7,703 nt of DNA from Armatimonadota bacterium. GTDB taxonomy: Bacteria; Armatimonadota; SYMT01. Of the stretch, positions 1 through 5,490 are shown in pieces (within the stretch, counting starts at the first letter, position 1; each line of letters opens with the position of its first letter). A program made the position numbers and the translations under genes. A model generated the notes under the pieces. That model made no database searches, was not told where the DNA came from, and worked only from the letters and a program-made list of their open reading frames with translations. The stretch is from positions 1 to 7,703 of the forward strand of contig JAJFMS010000131.1 in NCBI GenBank assembly GCA_020696885.1. Direction: 5' to 3'.

Positions 1-185
1 CAACCGGCTCCGCCCGCGAACAGCTCTTCCGCGATCTCGGGGGTCACGCCGCAGCCGGAAGCGGCGTTTTCGCAGTTGACGATGACGAAGTCCGCCCGGT
101 AGGCGCGGGCGAGGTCTCGCCCCAACTGCTGGAACGCCCGGCGCCCGGGTCGACCCACGATATCCCCAACCGCCAGAATCCGCAC
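1..185 (-). CDS. YmdB/TIGR00282-family metallophosphoesterase, 5' end only
   Basis: The first 61 codons of a gene that leaves the window at position 1. The N-terminus reads VRILAVGDIVGRPGRRAF, then DFVIVNCENAASGCGVTPE. These match the two metal-site blocks of the TIGR00282/YmdB family (GDIVGxPGR, then DFxIxNxENAAxGxGxT). Members are calcineurin-like phosphoesterases; characterised ones hydrolyse 2',3'-cyclic nucleotides in the cytoplasm and affect RNA turnover or biofilm regulation. The metal ligands expected here are Asp8 and, in the NxEN block, Glu39 and Asn40. The usual NGEN is NCEN here. The start is GTG at 183-185: an in-frame TAG at 189-191 excludes anything further upstream, and the family begins at this same point. 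A weak purine-rich AGAAAG lies upstream. Family proteins are about 260 aa, so roughly three quarters is missing. It follows the GH39-like gene on the same strand after 97 nt; no terminator was seen between them. Confidence 0.9.
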   Translation of the reverse strand, partial: MRILAVGDIVGRPGRRAFQQLGRDLARAYRADFVIVNCENAASGCGVTPEIAEELFAGGAG

Positions 186-282
186 TCGCTACCGCTTTCT
201 ACTTCGCTTGGACCGCTCCGCCCGCAGAATTGTTTCAATGGCAATGGGCAGGTAAGGACCAAATCCCGCACACCCACACTCG

Positions 283-2319
283 CTAACTGCCTCTAAACCG
301 TTTGAGCGGCCACTTCTGCTGCTCTTTGAAGCTGGCCACGAGCGCGTCGATCTCCCGGGTGAACTCGTCCACCGCCTTCTGATCGCCCTTGCGCACCATG
401 TCTACGCGCACGCGCTGGAGCAGTCCCAGGCGGACCAGGTCGTCGATCGGGGAGGCGAGGAGCTCCCGCCGCACCGCCTCGGCCTGGTCCGGCGACTTCA
501 GGTCCAGTTCGTAGACCCCCACCAGGGCGTAGAGAGCGGACTGCCGGAAGTAGGTGTCGGCGTACTTCTTCTGGATCGCCCGCAAGGCGTCGATCGCCTT
601 CTCGAAGCGGCCGTTCTCCTCCAGGTCGGCAACGGCGCCAAGATCATCTTCGGCACGTCGGATGCGCTGGCCGCGCGCGCAGAGGTCGCTATCGTAGGCG
701 GCCTCAGCTCCCAGCGTGACCAGGGTGACGGAGTTTGGCGCCAGCTTCACCTCCAGTGTGGCCGCGCCGCCGTCCAGGGCGAGCCCCGGCTCTTCCTCGG
801 TGGGCTTGAACGGGTCCGGCCCCAGCAGGCTCCGCCCGATCCCCTCCGGCGCCGGCGCCGGCTTCCCCAGGGCAAGCCACGCTTCGTAGGGAGAGTTCGT
901 CGCTTCGTCCACCCGGTACTGCCGCATCGGGAGGCGCAGCAGGTTGGCGGGCAGACCGCCGATCTTCACCTTCACCGTGATCGGCTGCCCCGTGCCCGGC
1001 AGCACGGAGGGGTCGTACCGGTAGAGCAGCACCTGCGTGGCGTTGCGCTGCGCCTTGACGCTGGAGCGCGTGGCGATGGCGCCGACCCCGGCCGGCGTCT
1101 CGGTCTTGAGGCGCTCGCCGCCCATCTTCGACAGCATCATGTAGAGCCGGAAGGCGGGCAGCGGGAGCGTGTTGTTCCCGATCTGCGTGATCAGCGACCG
1201 GTAGCCGTTGAAGTGATCGTCGATCAGGTCGCCGCTGCGGAAGATGAAGTCGACCGGCCGGGGCGACCGGGCATTGGCGTCCAGCAGCGCGGCCATCCGA
1301 GCCGCCTCATAGGCGGAGGACGATCGCGCTCCCTCCACGGAACCGCTCCCGCACTCGCTCAGCACGTACTGCACGCCCTTCAGCGCCGGGAAGTCCTGCT
1401 CCACGATGCCGCGGAGCTCCGAGTTCCAGCGGACGATGTCCGGCACGGTGCCATACCGCTGCCAGGAGAGGAAGTCCACGCGCGTGCCCGGCTTACCGGT
1501 GGCGAAGCTAGTGCCGCGGACACAGTGCTCCAGGAACCGGCGGAAGAAGCTGACGTCGCCGGCCAGCCCCGGCCCGCCGACGCGCACCTTGTCGTCCACG
1601 CTGAGCGCGCCGGCCACGAAGTGGTCGTAGAGCCGGTGGAACGGCTCCGCCATCGCGGCGGTGGTGTCTTCCTGGAACGGCGCGGGGCGTCCGCCCTCCC
1701 ACGACCCTTCGTGGTCCGGCTGGCTCCACGCCTCGAAGTACCAGCTCCGCACTTCTTCCGCGCCGTAGGTCTTCTCCAGCCGCCGCACCATCTGCGCGAT
1801 CATGTCCTGGTAGCGGGCGTAGTCCGCCGGGCGGTTGGCGGCGGCGCCCCCCTCGTTGCGCCGGATCGGACCGGCCGCCAGGGCGTCCGGCACCCCGCCG
1901 CACACGATCATCGGCTTCACGCCCGAGGCGACCAGCGTATCCAGCACCCGCTCCAGGGAATCCCACTGGTAGACCGGCTCGCCGTTCGGCCCCTTCTTGG
2001 CCACGCGGCAGCCGGAGAACCAGTTCGGGTTGTTCTTCGGCATCCCGTCGCCGAGCCAGTTGTAGCAGCGGACGTACGAAAGCGCGTTGGTGGCCCGCAC
2101 CCAACTGAACGCCGCATCCGCCAGCGGCGAGGTGGTTTGTGCGTAGATCGCGTCCATCGAGGCGTTGGTGACGCTATCCGACAGGAGGCGGCCCTCCGGT
2201 TCTCCCGCGCGGACCACAACTTCCGGCAGCGGCTCCGCGGCCCGGGCGCGCGGCACCAGCGCCAGGCCGCAGACACCGGCAAAGGCGACGAGGAGAGCGA
2301 GAGAGCGATGGACGCGCAT
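283..2319 (-). CDS. Secreted GH39 (alpha-L-iduronidase-like) protein with altered acid/base residue and helical C-terminal tail
   Basis: 678 aa. Start is ATG at 2317-2319, preceded by GAGGTG four bases upstream and opening a clear signal peptide (MRVHR, a hydrophobic stretch to about residue 22, then RARA/AEP). An in-frame ATG at 2448 would bury this signal. Residues about 50-400 form a clan GH-A barrel like GH39. Residues 168-202 (RRLEKTYG...WYFEAWSQPD) match the iduronidase block ending FETWNEPD, and 247-290 (VGGPG, LEHC, GTSFATGKPG, VDFLSWQRYG) match the block ending LDYISLHRKG. The acid/base Glu of WNEPD is Gln200 (Asn is Ser199), and the conserved His of the next block is Gln287. The candidate nucleophile Glu322 (VLSECGSG) remains. 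Residues 410-540 look like a beta domain. Residues 550-660 are helical and TPR-like (FEKAIDALRAIQKKY). It may bind uronic-acid-containing glycans outside the cell or be a modified hydrolase; family call firm, activity unknown. Confidence 0.85.
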   Translation of the reverse strand: MRVHRSLALLVAFAGVCGLALVPRARAAEPLPEVVVRAGEPEGRLLSDSVTNASMDAIYAQTTSPLADAAFSWVRATNALSYVRCYNWLGDGMPKNNPNWFSGCRVAKKGPNGEPVYQWDSLERVLDTLVASGVKPMIVCGGVPDALAAGPIRRNEGGAAANRPADYARYQDMIAQMVRRLEKTYGAEEVRSWYFEAWSQPDHEGSWEGGRPAPFQEDTTAAMAEPFHRLYDHFVAGALSVDDKVRVGGPGLAGDVSFFRRFLEHCVRGTSFATGKPGTRVDFLSWQRYGTVPDIVRWNSELRGIVEQDFPALKGVQYVLSECGSGSVEGARSSSAYEAARMAALLDANARSPRPVDFIFRSGDLIDDHFNGYRSLITQIGNNTLPLPAFRLYMMLSKMGGERLKTETPAGVGAIATRSSVKAQRNATQVLLYRYDPSVLPGTGQPITVKVKIGGLPANLLRLPMRQYRVDEATNSPYEAWLALGKPAPAPEGIGRSLLGPDPFKPTEEEPGLALDGGAATLEVKLAPNSVTLVTLGAEAAYDSDLCARGQRIRRAEDDLGAVADLEENGRFEKAIDALRAIQKKYADTYFRQSALYALVGVYELDLKSPDQAEAVRRELLASPIDDLVRLGLLQRVRVDMVRKGDQKAVDEFTREIDALVASFKEQQKWPLKRFRGS

Positions 2320-2447
2320 GGGGCACCTCAAGTCAGACAACAGCGCGACTTGCTTCGCCCGCCCCCGGGAACATCCCTCCCTCCGGGGTGTTGGGTGTTT
2401 AGGGAGCCCGTACGGGGGTGTTGGTGTTCGGCTCGTGCTGGCGTTCA

Positions 2448-2514
2448 CTGTAGCGGGCGCGTCGCCAGACCGCCCGTGTCCTCGATGTTCGTGAACCCTC
2501 CCGCAAAGCCGCGA
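2448..2514. repeat. Dispersed intergenic repeat, copy A
   Basis: Begins CTGTAGCGGGCGCGTCGCCA and continues through GTGAACCCT and GCAAAGCCGCGA. It pairs with copy B at 2610. The first 25 bases are identical and the rest is a close match with a 1-base length difference. The leading part folds on itself (GCGG...CCGC outer arms, GGCG/CGCC inner arms with a 3-base loop), like REP-type intergenic elements. Confidence 0.75.
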
Positions 2515-2609
2515 TCATTCGGAGACCCGGACGGGCCTGGCTGAACGCGCTCCGTAACCGGTGACGCGAACAGGTAACGGCCGCACCGCCCGAATGATGA
2601 TGGAGGTCC

Positions 2610-2675
2610 CTGTAGCGGGCGCGTCGCCAGACCGCCGTGTCCGCGACGCTTGTGAACCCTTGCGCAAAGCCGCGA
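2610..2675. repeat. Dispersed intergenic repeat, copy B
   Basis: Second copy of the unit at 2448, same orientation, 162 bp further along. It has the same 25-base head and the same GTGAACCC and GCAAAGCCGCGA blocks, with scattered substitutions between them. Divergence in the tail suggests an old duplication or independent insertion of a family member rather than a recent tandem copy. Confidence 0.75.
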
Positions 2676-2735
2676 CCCCCCGGCTTCCTCGTGGCGACCG
2701 ACCGGAGTCCGTTGGACGTCCCGGCGGGCTTGAGC

Positions 2736-2864
2736 TCACAGCCGCCCAGAACGGGACTGCTTGATCGCCGGGCGCTTGAGCCGCATCGCCCGATGACACT
2801 TCTTCAGGAGCATCACCACCCGCAGGGGCCGTGCGTCCTTTGGGATGCCTGTGGCCAACGTCAC
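2736..2864 (-). CDS. Possible 42-aa small basic protein (weak)
   Basis: A short reading frame opening with GTG at 2862-2864 and encoding VTLATGIPKDARPLRVVMLL followed by KKCHRAMRLKRPAIKQ and a short basic tail. The PxDARPLRVVxLLKxxxRAxxLK pattern forms an amphipathic, Arg/Lys-rich helix and looks protein-like. I could not match it to a named family, and no good ribosome binding site precedes it. An ATG further upstream at 2918 would add 18 residues with no recognisable character. It may be a remnant or chance. Confidence 0.15.
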   Translation of the reverse strand: MTLATGIPKDARPLRVVMLLKKCHRAMRLKRPAIKQSRSGRL

Positions 2865-2943
2865 TATTGACGGCCTATAATCAAGCAGGGGGTGGACAGT
2901 AGGCGTTGCATCCCCCAAACGGCATTACGGCGACGGGAGCCCC

Positions 2944-2970
2944 GATTATGCCGCAACCAGCGGCATAATC
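2944..2970. repeat. Perfect 11-bp stem-loop upstream of the 103-aa gene
   Basis: GATTATGCCGC, loop AACCA, GCGGCATAATC: eleven uninterrupted base pairs ending 40 bases before the ATG at 3011. There is no T-run on either strand, so a standard intrinsic terminator is unlikely. A related partial arm CGGCATTA lies just upstream, near 2920. A GTTAGAC heptamer follows at 2975-2981. It could be a protein-binding operator, an mRNA leader structure, or the remains of a folded recombination site. Confidence 0.7.
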
Positions 2971-3010
2971 CGTAGTTAGACCGCAGAACCGAGGGTAGGT
3001 GAAAAATCCG

Positions 3011-3322
3011 ATGGTTCAACAAAAGAAGCGCTTCTATCTGACGAAGGTGGAAGGGTGCAATTTTCAGTTTTCGGGAGAACCCGAGAAGATGGGGTTCATG
3101 ACCGCGCTCTTGATTGAAGCGCCAGATGCCGAGGCTGCGAAGGGTCTAGCGTTCTCCACCATCCGAAATGATCAGCGCTTCGCAGGACGTGTCATCAATG
3201 CACCTGGTGATGGGCCAGTAGTCCACGTCGAAATCACGCGGGAGTTCGAAGAGCGTCCTACTGATGATGCGCCATACGGCTCGTTGATCTACTATCCCGA
3301 CGATCGCTTCAAGGCGAATTGA
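3011..3322 (+). CDS. Orphan small protein, 103 aa, probable gene-cassette cargo
   Basis: Function not recognised. The chosen start is ATG at 3011-3013, with AGGTG at 2997-3001 nine bases upstream. A GTG at 2999 is in frame and would add four residues (MKNP) but overlaps that ribosome binding site. The protein begins MVQQKKRFYLTKVEGCNFQF and continues SGEPEKMGFMTALLIEA, with later VVHVEITREFEE and SLIYYPDDRF. It is soluble and mixed alpha/beta, with no signal peptide or membrane segment and a single Cys (Cys16). The N-terminal YLTxVEGCxFxFSG...EKMGF run looks like a conserved core. GC is about 45-50 percent over its first part, well below the flanking genes. It is followed 37 bases later by GCGGCCTAAC and preceded by GTTAGAC, consistent with a transferred cassette gene. 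Confidence 0.75.
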   Translation: MVQQKKRFYLTKVEGCNFQFSGEPEKMGFMTALLIEAPDAEAAKGLAFSTIRNDQRFAGRVINAPGDGPVVHVEITREFEERPTDDAPYGSLIYYPDDRFKAN

Positions 3323-3359
3323 CGTCGGAACAAGGAAGCGTTGTGGGGCGTACCGGGCG

Positions 3360-3411
3360 GCGGCCTAACAGTCGCTGCACCCGACCGCGTAGACGGCCAG
3401 TGCCGTTGAAC
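3360..3411. repeat. attC-like site remnant 1
   Basis: GCGGCCTAAC at 3360-3369 contains GCCTAAC, fitting the integron R'' consensus RYYYAAC. It is followed by a CAGTCGCTGCACCCGACCGC stretch of the kind seen in attC left halves. A GTTGAAC at 3405-3411 fits GTTRRRY. The interior does not fold as a good attC, so the right half looks decayed or replaced. It sits between the orphan gene and the antitoxin gene. Confidence 0.4.
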
Positions 3412-3437
3412 ACAGACGAGTCTGGTATCCTTCGGAT

Positions 3438-3668
3438 ATGAAACGAGATCAGATCATTACAGAAGACCCGGAGATCCTGGGCGGCACTCCGGTCTTCACC
3501 GGCACGCGTGTCCCGGTTGATTCCCTGCTCGCCCATCTCAAAGGCGGGGATACGCTGGATGACTTCCTGGACGGCTTTCCCAGCGTTCGCCGAGAGCAGG
3601 CTGAGGGCTTCCTGGACCTGGCGCTGACTGCACCAGTGGGCGGGGGCCCCCATGCGCGTGCTGCTTGA
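3438..3668 (+). CDS. DUF433-family antitoxin
   Basis: 76 aa with the full DUF433 signature: DPEILGGTPVFTGTRVPV (residues 10-27), then LLAHLKGGDTLDDFLDGFPS (30-49) and EQAEGFLDLAL (53-63). This is a small helix-turn-helix-like fold; members pair with PIN-like toxins, neutralise them and usually repress their own promoter. The length is normal for the family. The ATG at 3438 has no clear Shine-Dalgarno. A TATCCT at 3426-3431, six bases before the start, could be a -10 element for a leaderless transcript; TTGAAC at 3406-3411 would be a -35 at a short 14-base spacing. The end overlaps the toxin gene by 17 bases, so the two are translationally coupled, antitoxin first. The tail after residue 65 (VGGGPHARAA) is outside the family core. 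Confidence 0.92.
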   Translation: MKRDQIITEDPEILGGTPVFTGTRVPVDSLLAHLKGGDTLDDFLDGFPSVRREQAEGFLDLALTAPVGGGPHARAA

Positions 3669-3975
3669 CGAAAACCTGGACCGCCGCCTGAAGCGCCACT
3701 TCGATGCCGACTTTGTGGTGGTTACCGTTGCAGAACACGGATGGAGCGGCAAGAAGAACGGTGAGTTGCTGCGGGCGGCGGAAGTTGAGTTCGACGCCTT
3801 CATTACCATGGATCGTGGAATGGATTACCAGCAAAACCTCAGCAGCCTTGCCTTGCGCATCGTCCTGATTTCGGCTCGGAGTAACCGGCGCCAGGATGTT
3901 GAACCCGCTATTCCGGCCGTGAACGCGGCACTCAGAACCGCCCAACCAGGGCAGTTGGTGCGGGTGGCGGCCTAA
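3652..3975 (+). CDS. DUF5615 PIN-like toxin (putative RNase)
   Basis: 107 aa. It begins MRVLLDENLDRRLKRHF, the standard opening of DUF5615 PIN-like proteins. Acidic residues expected at the metal site are Asp6/Glu7 and Asp54 (FDAFITMDRGMDYQQNL), with NGELL (36-40) between them. PIN-fold toxins cleave RNA with Mg2+ or Mn2+; this subfamily is assigned to toxin-antitoxin pairs mainly from its constant linkage to DUF433 genes, which holds here. The ATG at 3652 lies inside the antitoxin gene. The stop codon TAA (3973-3975) falls inside a GCCTAAC heptamer (3970-3976), so the gene ends within an attC-like site, as many integron cassette genes do. No frame damage or missing key residue was seen, so it is probably functional. 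Confidence 0.92.
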   Translation: MRVLLDENLDRRLKRHFDADFVVVTVAEHGWSGKKNGELLRAAEVEFDAFITMDRGMDYQQNLSSLALRIVLISARSNRRQDVEPAIPAVNAALRTAQPGQLVRVAA

Positions 3976-4014
3976 CCAACGGTCAGCCGGCGGGGGAACT
4001 GGGCGTCAGGCCGC
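3967..4014. repeat. attC-like site remnant 2 (inverted GCGGCCTAAC / GTCAGGCCGC)
   Basis: GCGGCCTAAC at 3967-3976 and GTCAGGCCGC at 4005-4014 are inverted copies with one mismatch in ten. The left heptamer GCCTAAC fits RYYYAAC. The right heptamer GTCAGGC differs from GTTRRRY at one base. The total span is shorter than the usual minimum for attC (about 57 bp) and the inner arms pair poorly, so it is a degenerate or partly deleted site. The left arm is identical to the 10-mer at 3360-3369. Confidence 0.45.
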
Positions 4015-4033
4015 GTGACAGTGGAGCGGCCAC

Positions 4034-4465
4034 ATGGCAGCAGCCTACTTCCAACAGACGCGGGCGGTTCGTTCGTTACTCAGTGCAGGGGCAAAGGCCA
4101 GTGCCAGGGACGCCGAAGGCAAGACGGCCATGGACTGGGTAACTGAAGGTTTGCGGCACACCACCGGGTCATTGTCAGTCACGCGTTACTGGGAAAGAGA
4201 AACCAACGAGATTATCCGGCTCCTCCGGCATGGTCAAGCAAGCAATCAAAGCGAACCATGCTCGCGCCCGTATCAGCTCTGCTCCCTACCCGACTCTCGA
4301 ACCTCATCGATCGCACCTCCCCACGTCACTCCTCCCGGCGACCGAACCACCGTTCTCGCAGCGTGGGTCTCGTTTCGGCCGCGCGGTAGGGGGCGTGGCC
4401 GTAGTACTTGGGACGGTCGTCCAGCCGCACGTGCAGCCAGGATACCCCGGCGCCGGCCGTGCTGA
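4034..4465 (+). pseudogene. Truncated ankyrin-repeat gene fragment
   Basis: Residues 1-68 (4034-4237) resemble ankyrin repeats: MAAAYFQQTRAVRSLLSAGA fits the first helix pair and LLxxGA turn, and KASARDAEGKTAMDWV fits the beta-hairpin and start of the next repeat, followed by NEIIRLLRHG. The repeat's usual opening (G-x-TPL before MAAAY) appears damaged, reading WSGH, and an in-frame TGA at 4016-4018 blocks extension. The 5' part of the gene is therefore missing just after the attC-like site. After about residue 70 the frame loses ankyrin character, becomes Arg/Pro-rich and runs antisense through the last 140 bases of the convergent DUF6940-like gene, so the natural end is also gone. GGAG at 4023-4026, seven bases before the ATG, could still allow translation of a short product. 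Ankyrin genes are common cassette cargo; this one looks like a remnant. Confidence 0.55.
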
Positions 4466-4958
4466 TCCACACCGGGGCGCTCCCCAGGCGGCGTGACGCG
4501 GCCTCGCCCACGCGCTGCCACAGCGCGTGCTGCTGCTCGTCCGGCGCCCCGCGGACGAACGCGGCCAGGTGCCCGTAGGCGGCCTGCGCACCGCCTGGGC
4601 ACGGCACCACGAGGAGAGAGTCCTTGCCCAGGTTCTGGAACGAGACGACGGCGCCGTCCGCCGCGCTCCGGAAGTGCTCCGCAAACGGAAGGGGATCCGG
4701 ATGACTGGCGAGACCGGGACTGTCCAGCAGGACGAACTCGAACGGCCGTGCCGCGGTGCTCGTGGTGATGGGCGGGGTTTCCCACCGGAACGCCTGGTAG
4801 GGCGCCGCCGCCAGCACACCGATGAAGAAGGTCCGGAAGGCGGCGTCGTCCTGCCATCGTTTCAACACTTCGAGATACGAGACGGGCGCGCCATCCCGCA
4901 GGACGGCGACCAGGATCCCGCGGCCTCCCGGCAGCGACTCGGTGCGTGTGGCCCACAT
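4326..4958 (-). CDS. DUF6940-like protein of unknown function
   Basis: 210 aa, cytoplasmic by appearance, with no signal peptide or membrane segment. The start is ATG at 4956-4958 behind a strong GAGGAGAG (4963-4970). An in-frame ATG at 5084 would overlap most of the upstream gene and add low-complexity residues. Conserved-looking blocks in order: GILVAVLRDGAPVSYLEVLK (14-33), FRWETPPI (57-64), FEFVLLDSPGL (73-83), VVPCPGG (117-123), YGHLAAFVRGAP (128-139), and WISTAGAGVSWLHVRLD followed by DRPKYY (164-186). I associate this pattern with DUF6940, from memory and with moderate confidence; the biochemical role is unknown. The invariant-looking STAG, WLHVRLD and RPKYY blocks suggest a small-molecule or nucleotide-binding site, but that is a guess. 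It is the second gene of an operon with the 99-aa gene. Confidence 0.8.
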   Translation of the reverse strand: MWATRTESLPGGRGILVAVLRDGAPVSYLEVLKRWQDDAAFRTFFIGVLAAAPYQAFRWETPPITTSTAARPFEFVLLDSPGLASHPDPLPFAEHFRSAADGAVVSFQNLGKDSLLVVPCPGGAQAAYGHLAAFVRGAPDEQQHALWQRVGEAASRRLGSAPVWISTAGAGVSWLHVRLDDRPKYYGHAPYRAAETRPTLRERWFGRREE

Positions 4959-4968
4959 GGTTCTCTCC

Positions 4969-5268
4969 TCAGGCGGACTGGTCCTCGTCCGGGGCTCGCT
5001 GCCACGGCGCGCCGGGCGCGTCTCGCCAGGCCCACCAGCCCGGGGGCAGGTCCACGAGTTCGGCGATCGACCGGTCCACCGCATAGATCGCGCCGAGCCC
5101 CACGAACAGCGCCTCGTCTTCGCGGAACTCCTCGCCGGTGAAAAAGCCCCAGGTGCCGTCGTCGGCGTAGTGCACCACGATGAGGATCGGCTTCACGCCC
5201 TCGGTGATGGCACGAACCGTTATCGCCGCGGTGCGGGGCGGACCATCGAAAGGCCAGTCGTTCAGCAT
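4969..5268 (-). CDS. Small DUF2185-like protein, 99 aa
   Basis: First gene of a two-gene unit. It begins MLNDWPFDGPP, then ITVRAITEGVKPILIVVHYA, DDGTWGFFTGEEF, and VDRSIAELVDLPPGWWAWRD. The order (strand-rich start, a W-x-F-x-x-G-E turn, then a D-x-SI-x-x-L-x-x-LP-x-G-W ending) recalls DUF2185/Imm33-type proteins, some of which are predicted immunity proteins in polymorphic-toxin loci. The similarity is by pattern only and no toxin gene is nearby. The ATG at 5266-5268 has only a weak AGAG close upstream. Its TGA (4969-4971) lies within the Shine-Dalgarno of the DUF6940-like gene, whose ATG is 10 bases beyond, so the two are surely co-translated. A short inverted pair ACGGT-CTT-ACCGT (5282-5294) just upstream could be an operator. 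Confidence 0.75.
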   Translation of the reverse strand: MLNDWPFDGPPRTAAITVRAITEGVKPILIVVHYADDGTWGFFTGEEFREDEALFVGLGAIYAVDRSIAELVDLPPGWWAWRDAPGAPWQRAPDEDQSA

Positions 5269-5307
5269 GGCTCTAAATGGAACGGTCTTACCGTGCGCAC
5301 TGGTTCA

Positions 5308-5397
5308 ACGTGTATGGAGTGCGGAGCTTCCAACCTCCACAGCGGTATCCAGGGCCGGGAGGTTGCGAGGCTCGGAAGCCTCGCACTCCATACACGT
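5308..5397. repeat. MITE-like inverted repeat / long hairpin
   Basis: Left arm 5308-5338 and right arm 5358-5397 are reverse complements apart from a 9-base insertion in the right arm and small differences near it. The outer arms are perfect: ACGTGTATGGAGTGCG (5308-5323) against CGCACTCCATACACGT (5382-5397). The inner arms are AACCTCC and GGAGGTT. The right arm holds its own perfect stem GCGAGGCT-CGGA-AGCCTCGC (5365-5384), which the left arm has lost by deletion. There is no coding capacity. It lies between two minus-strand genes, so it may also act as a transcript 3' end structure for the peptidase gene, though no T-run follows. Confidence 0.85.
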
Positions 5398-5490
5398 CGC
5401 GCGACAGCCACAGTGGTGGACCGAGAGCTACGGCGCGTGCCCCTCTCCCTTTCGCGTGTTTCGCGGGCAACTCTGTTGATACCCCGGACT

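Larger units (their letters stand above)
2320..3010. other. Long intergenic region between the GH39-like gene and the cassette block
   Basis: About 690 bp with no convincing gene. It serves as upstream DNA for both the minus-strand GH39-like gene and the plus-strand gene at 3011. It holds a perfect palindrome CCCGTACGGG at 2407-2416, about 90 bp upstream of the GH39-like start; two copies of a dispersed repeat (listed separately); a 9-bp inverted pair ATCATTCGG (2514-2522) and CCGAATGAT (2589-2597); GGTGTT-rich short direct repeats at 2385-2430; a perfect -10 hexamer TATAAT at 2876-2881 without a matching -35; and the stem-loop at 2944-2970. Base composition falls from high to moderate GC after about 2860. 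Confidence 0.6.

Noticed and set aside
2320..2448. An upstream in-frame start at 2448 for the GH39-like protein
   Set aside because: The extra 43 residues are Pro/Arg-rich and would mask a textbook signal peptide that has its own ribosome binding site at 2319.
1213..2544. A 443-codon plus-strand open frame antisense to the GH39-like gene
   Set aside because: It is His/Arg/Ala/Val-rich with no domain character, as expected opposite a GC-rich gene; the minus-strand product has clear family motifs and a signal peptide.
2448..2675. CRISPR array
   Set aside because: Only two diverged units of 66-67 bp, too long and too few, with no cas genes.
2637..2870. A 77-codon plus-strand open frame in the intergenic region
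   Set aside because: It spans a non-coding repeat copy, lacks a ribosome binding site and has no protein-like pattern.
2944..2970. Intrinsic terminator
   Set aside because: A strong stem, but no T-run on either strand and no gene ending close by.
3360..3411. A complete functional attC site
   Set aside because: The heptamers fit but the interior arms do not pair, so only a remnant is claimed.
3309..3945. Minus-strand open frames antisense to the antitoxin and toxin genes
   Set aside because: The plus-strand DUF433 and DUF5615 signatures are unambiguous and the antisense translations resemble nothing.
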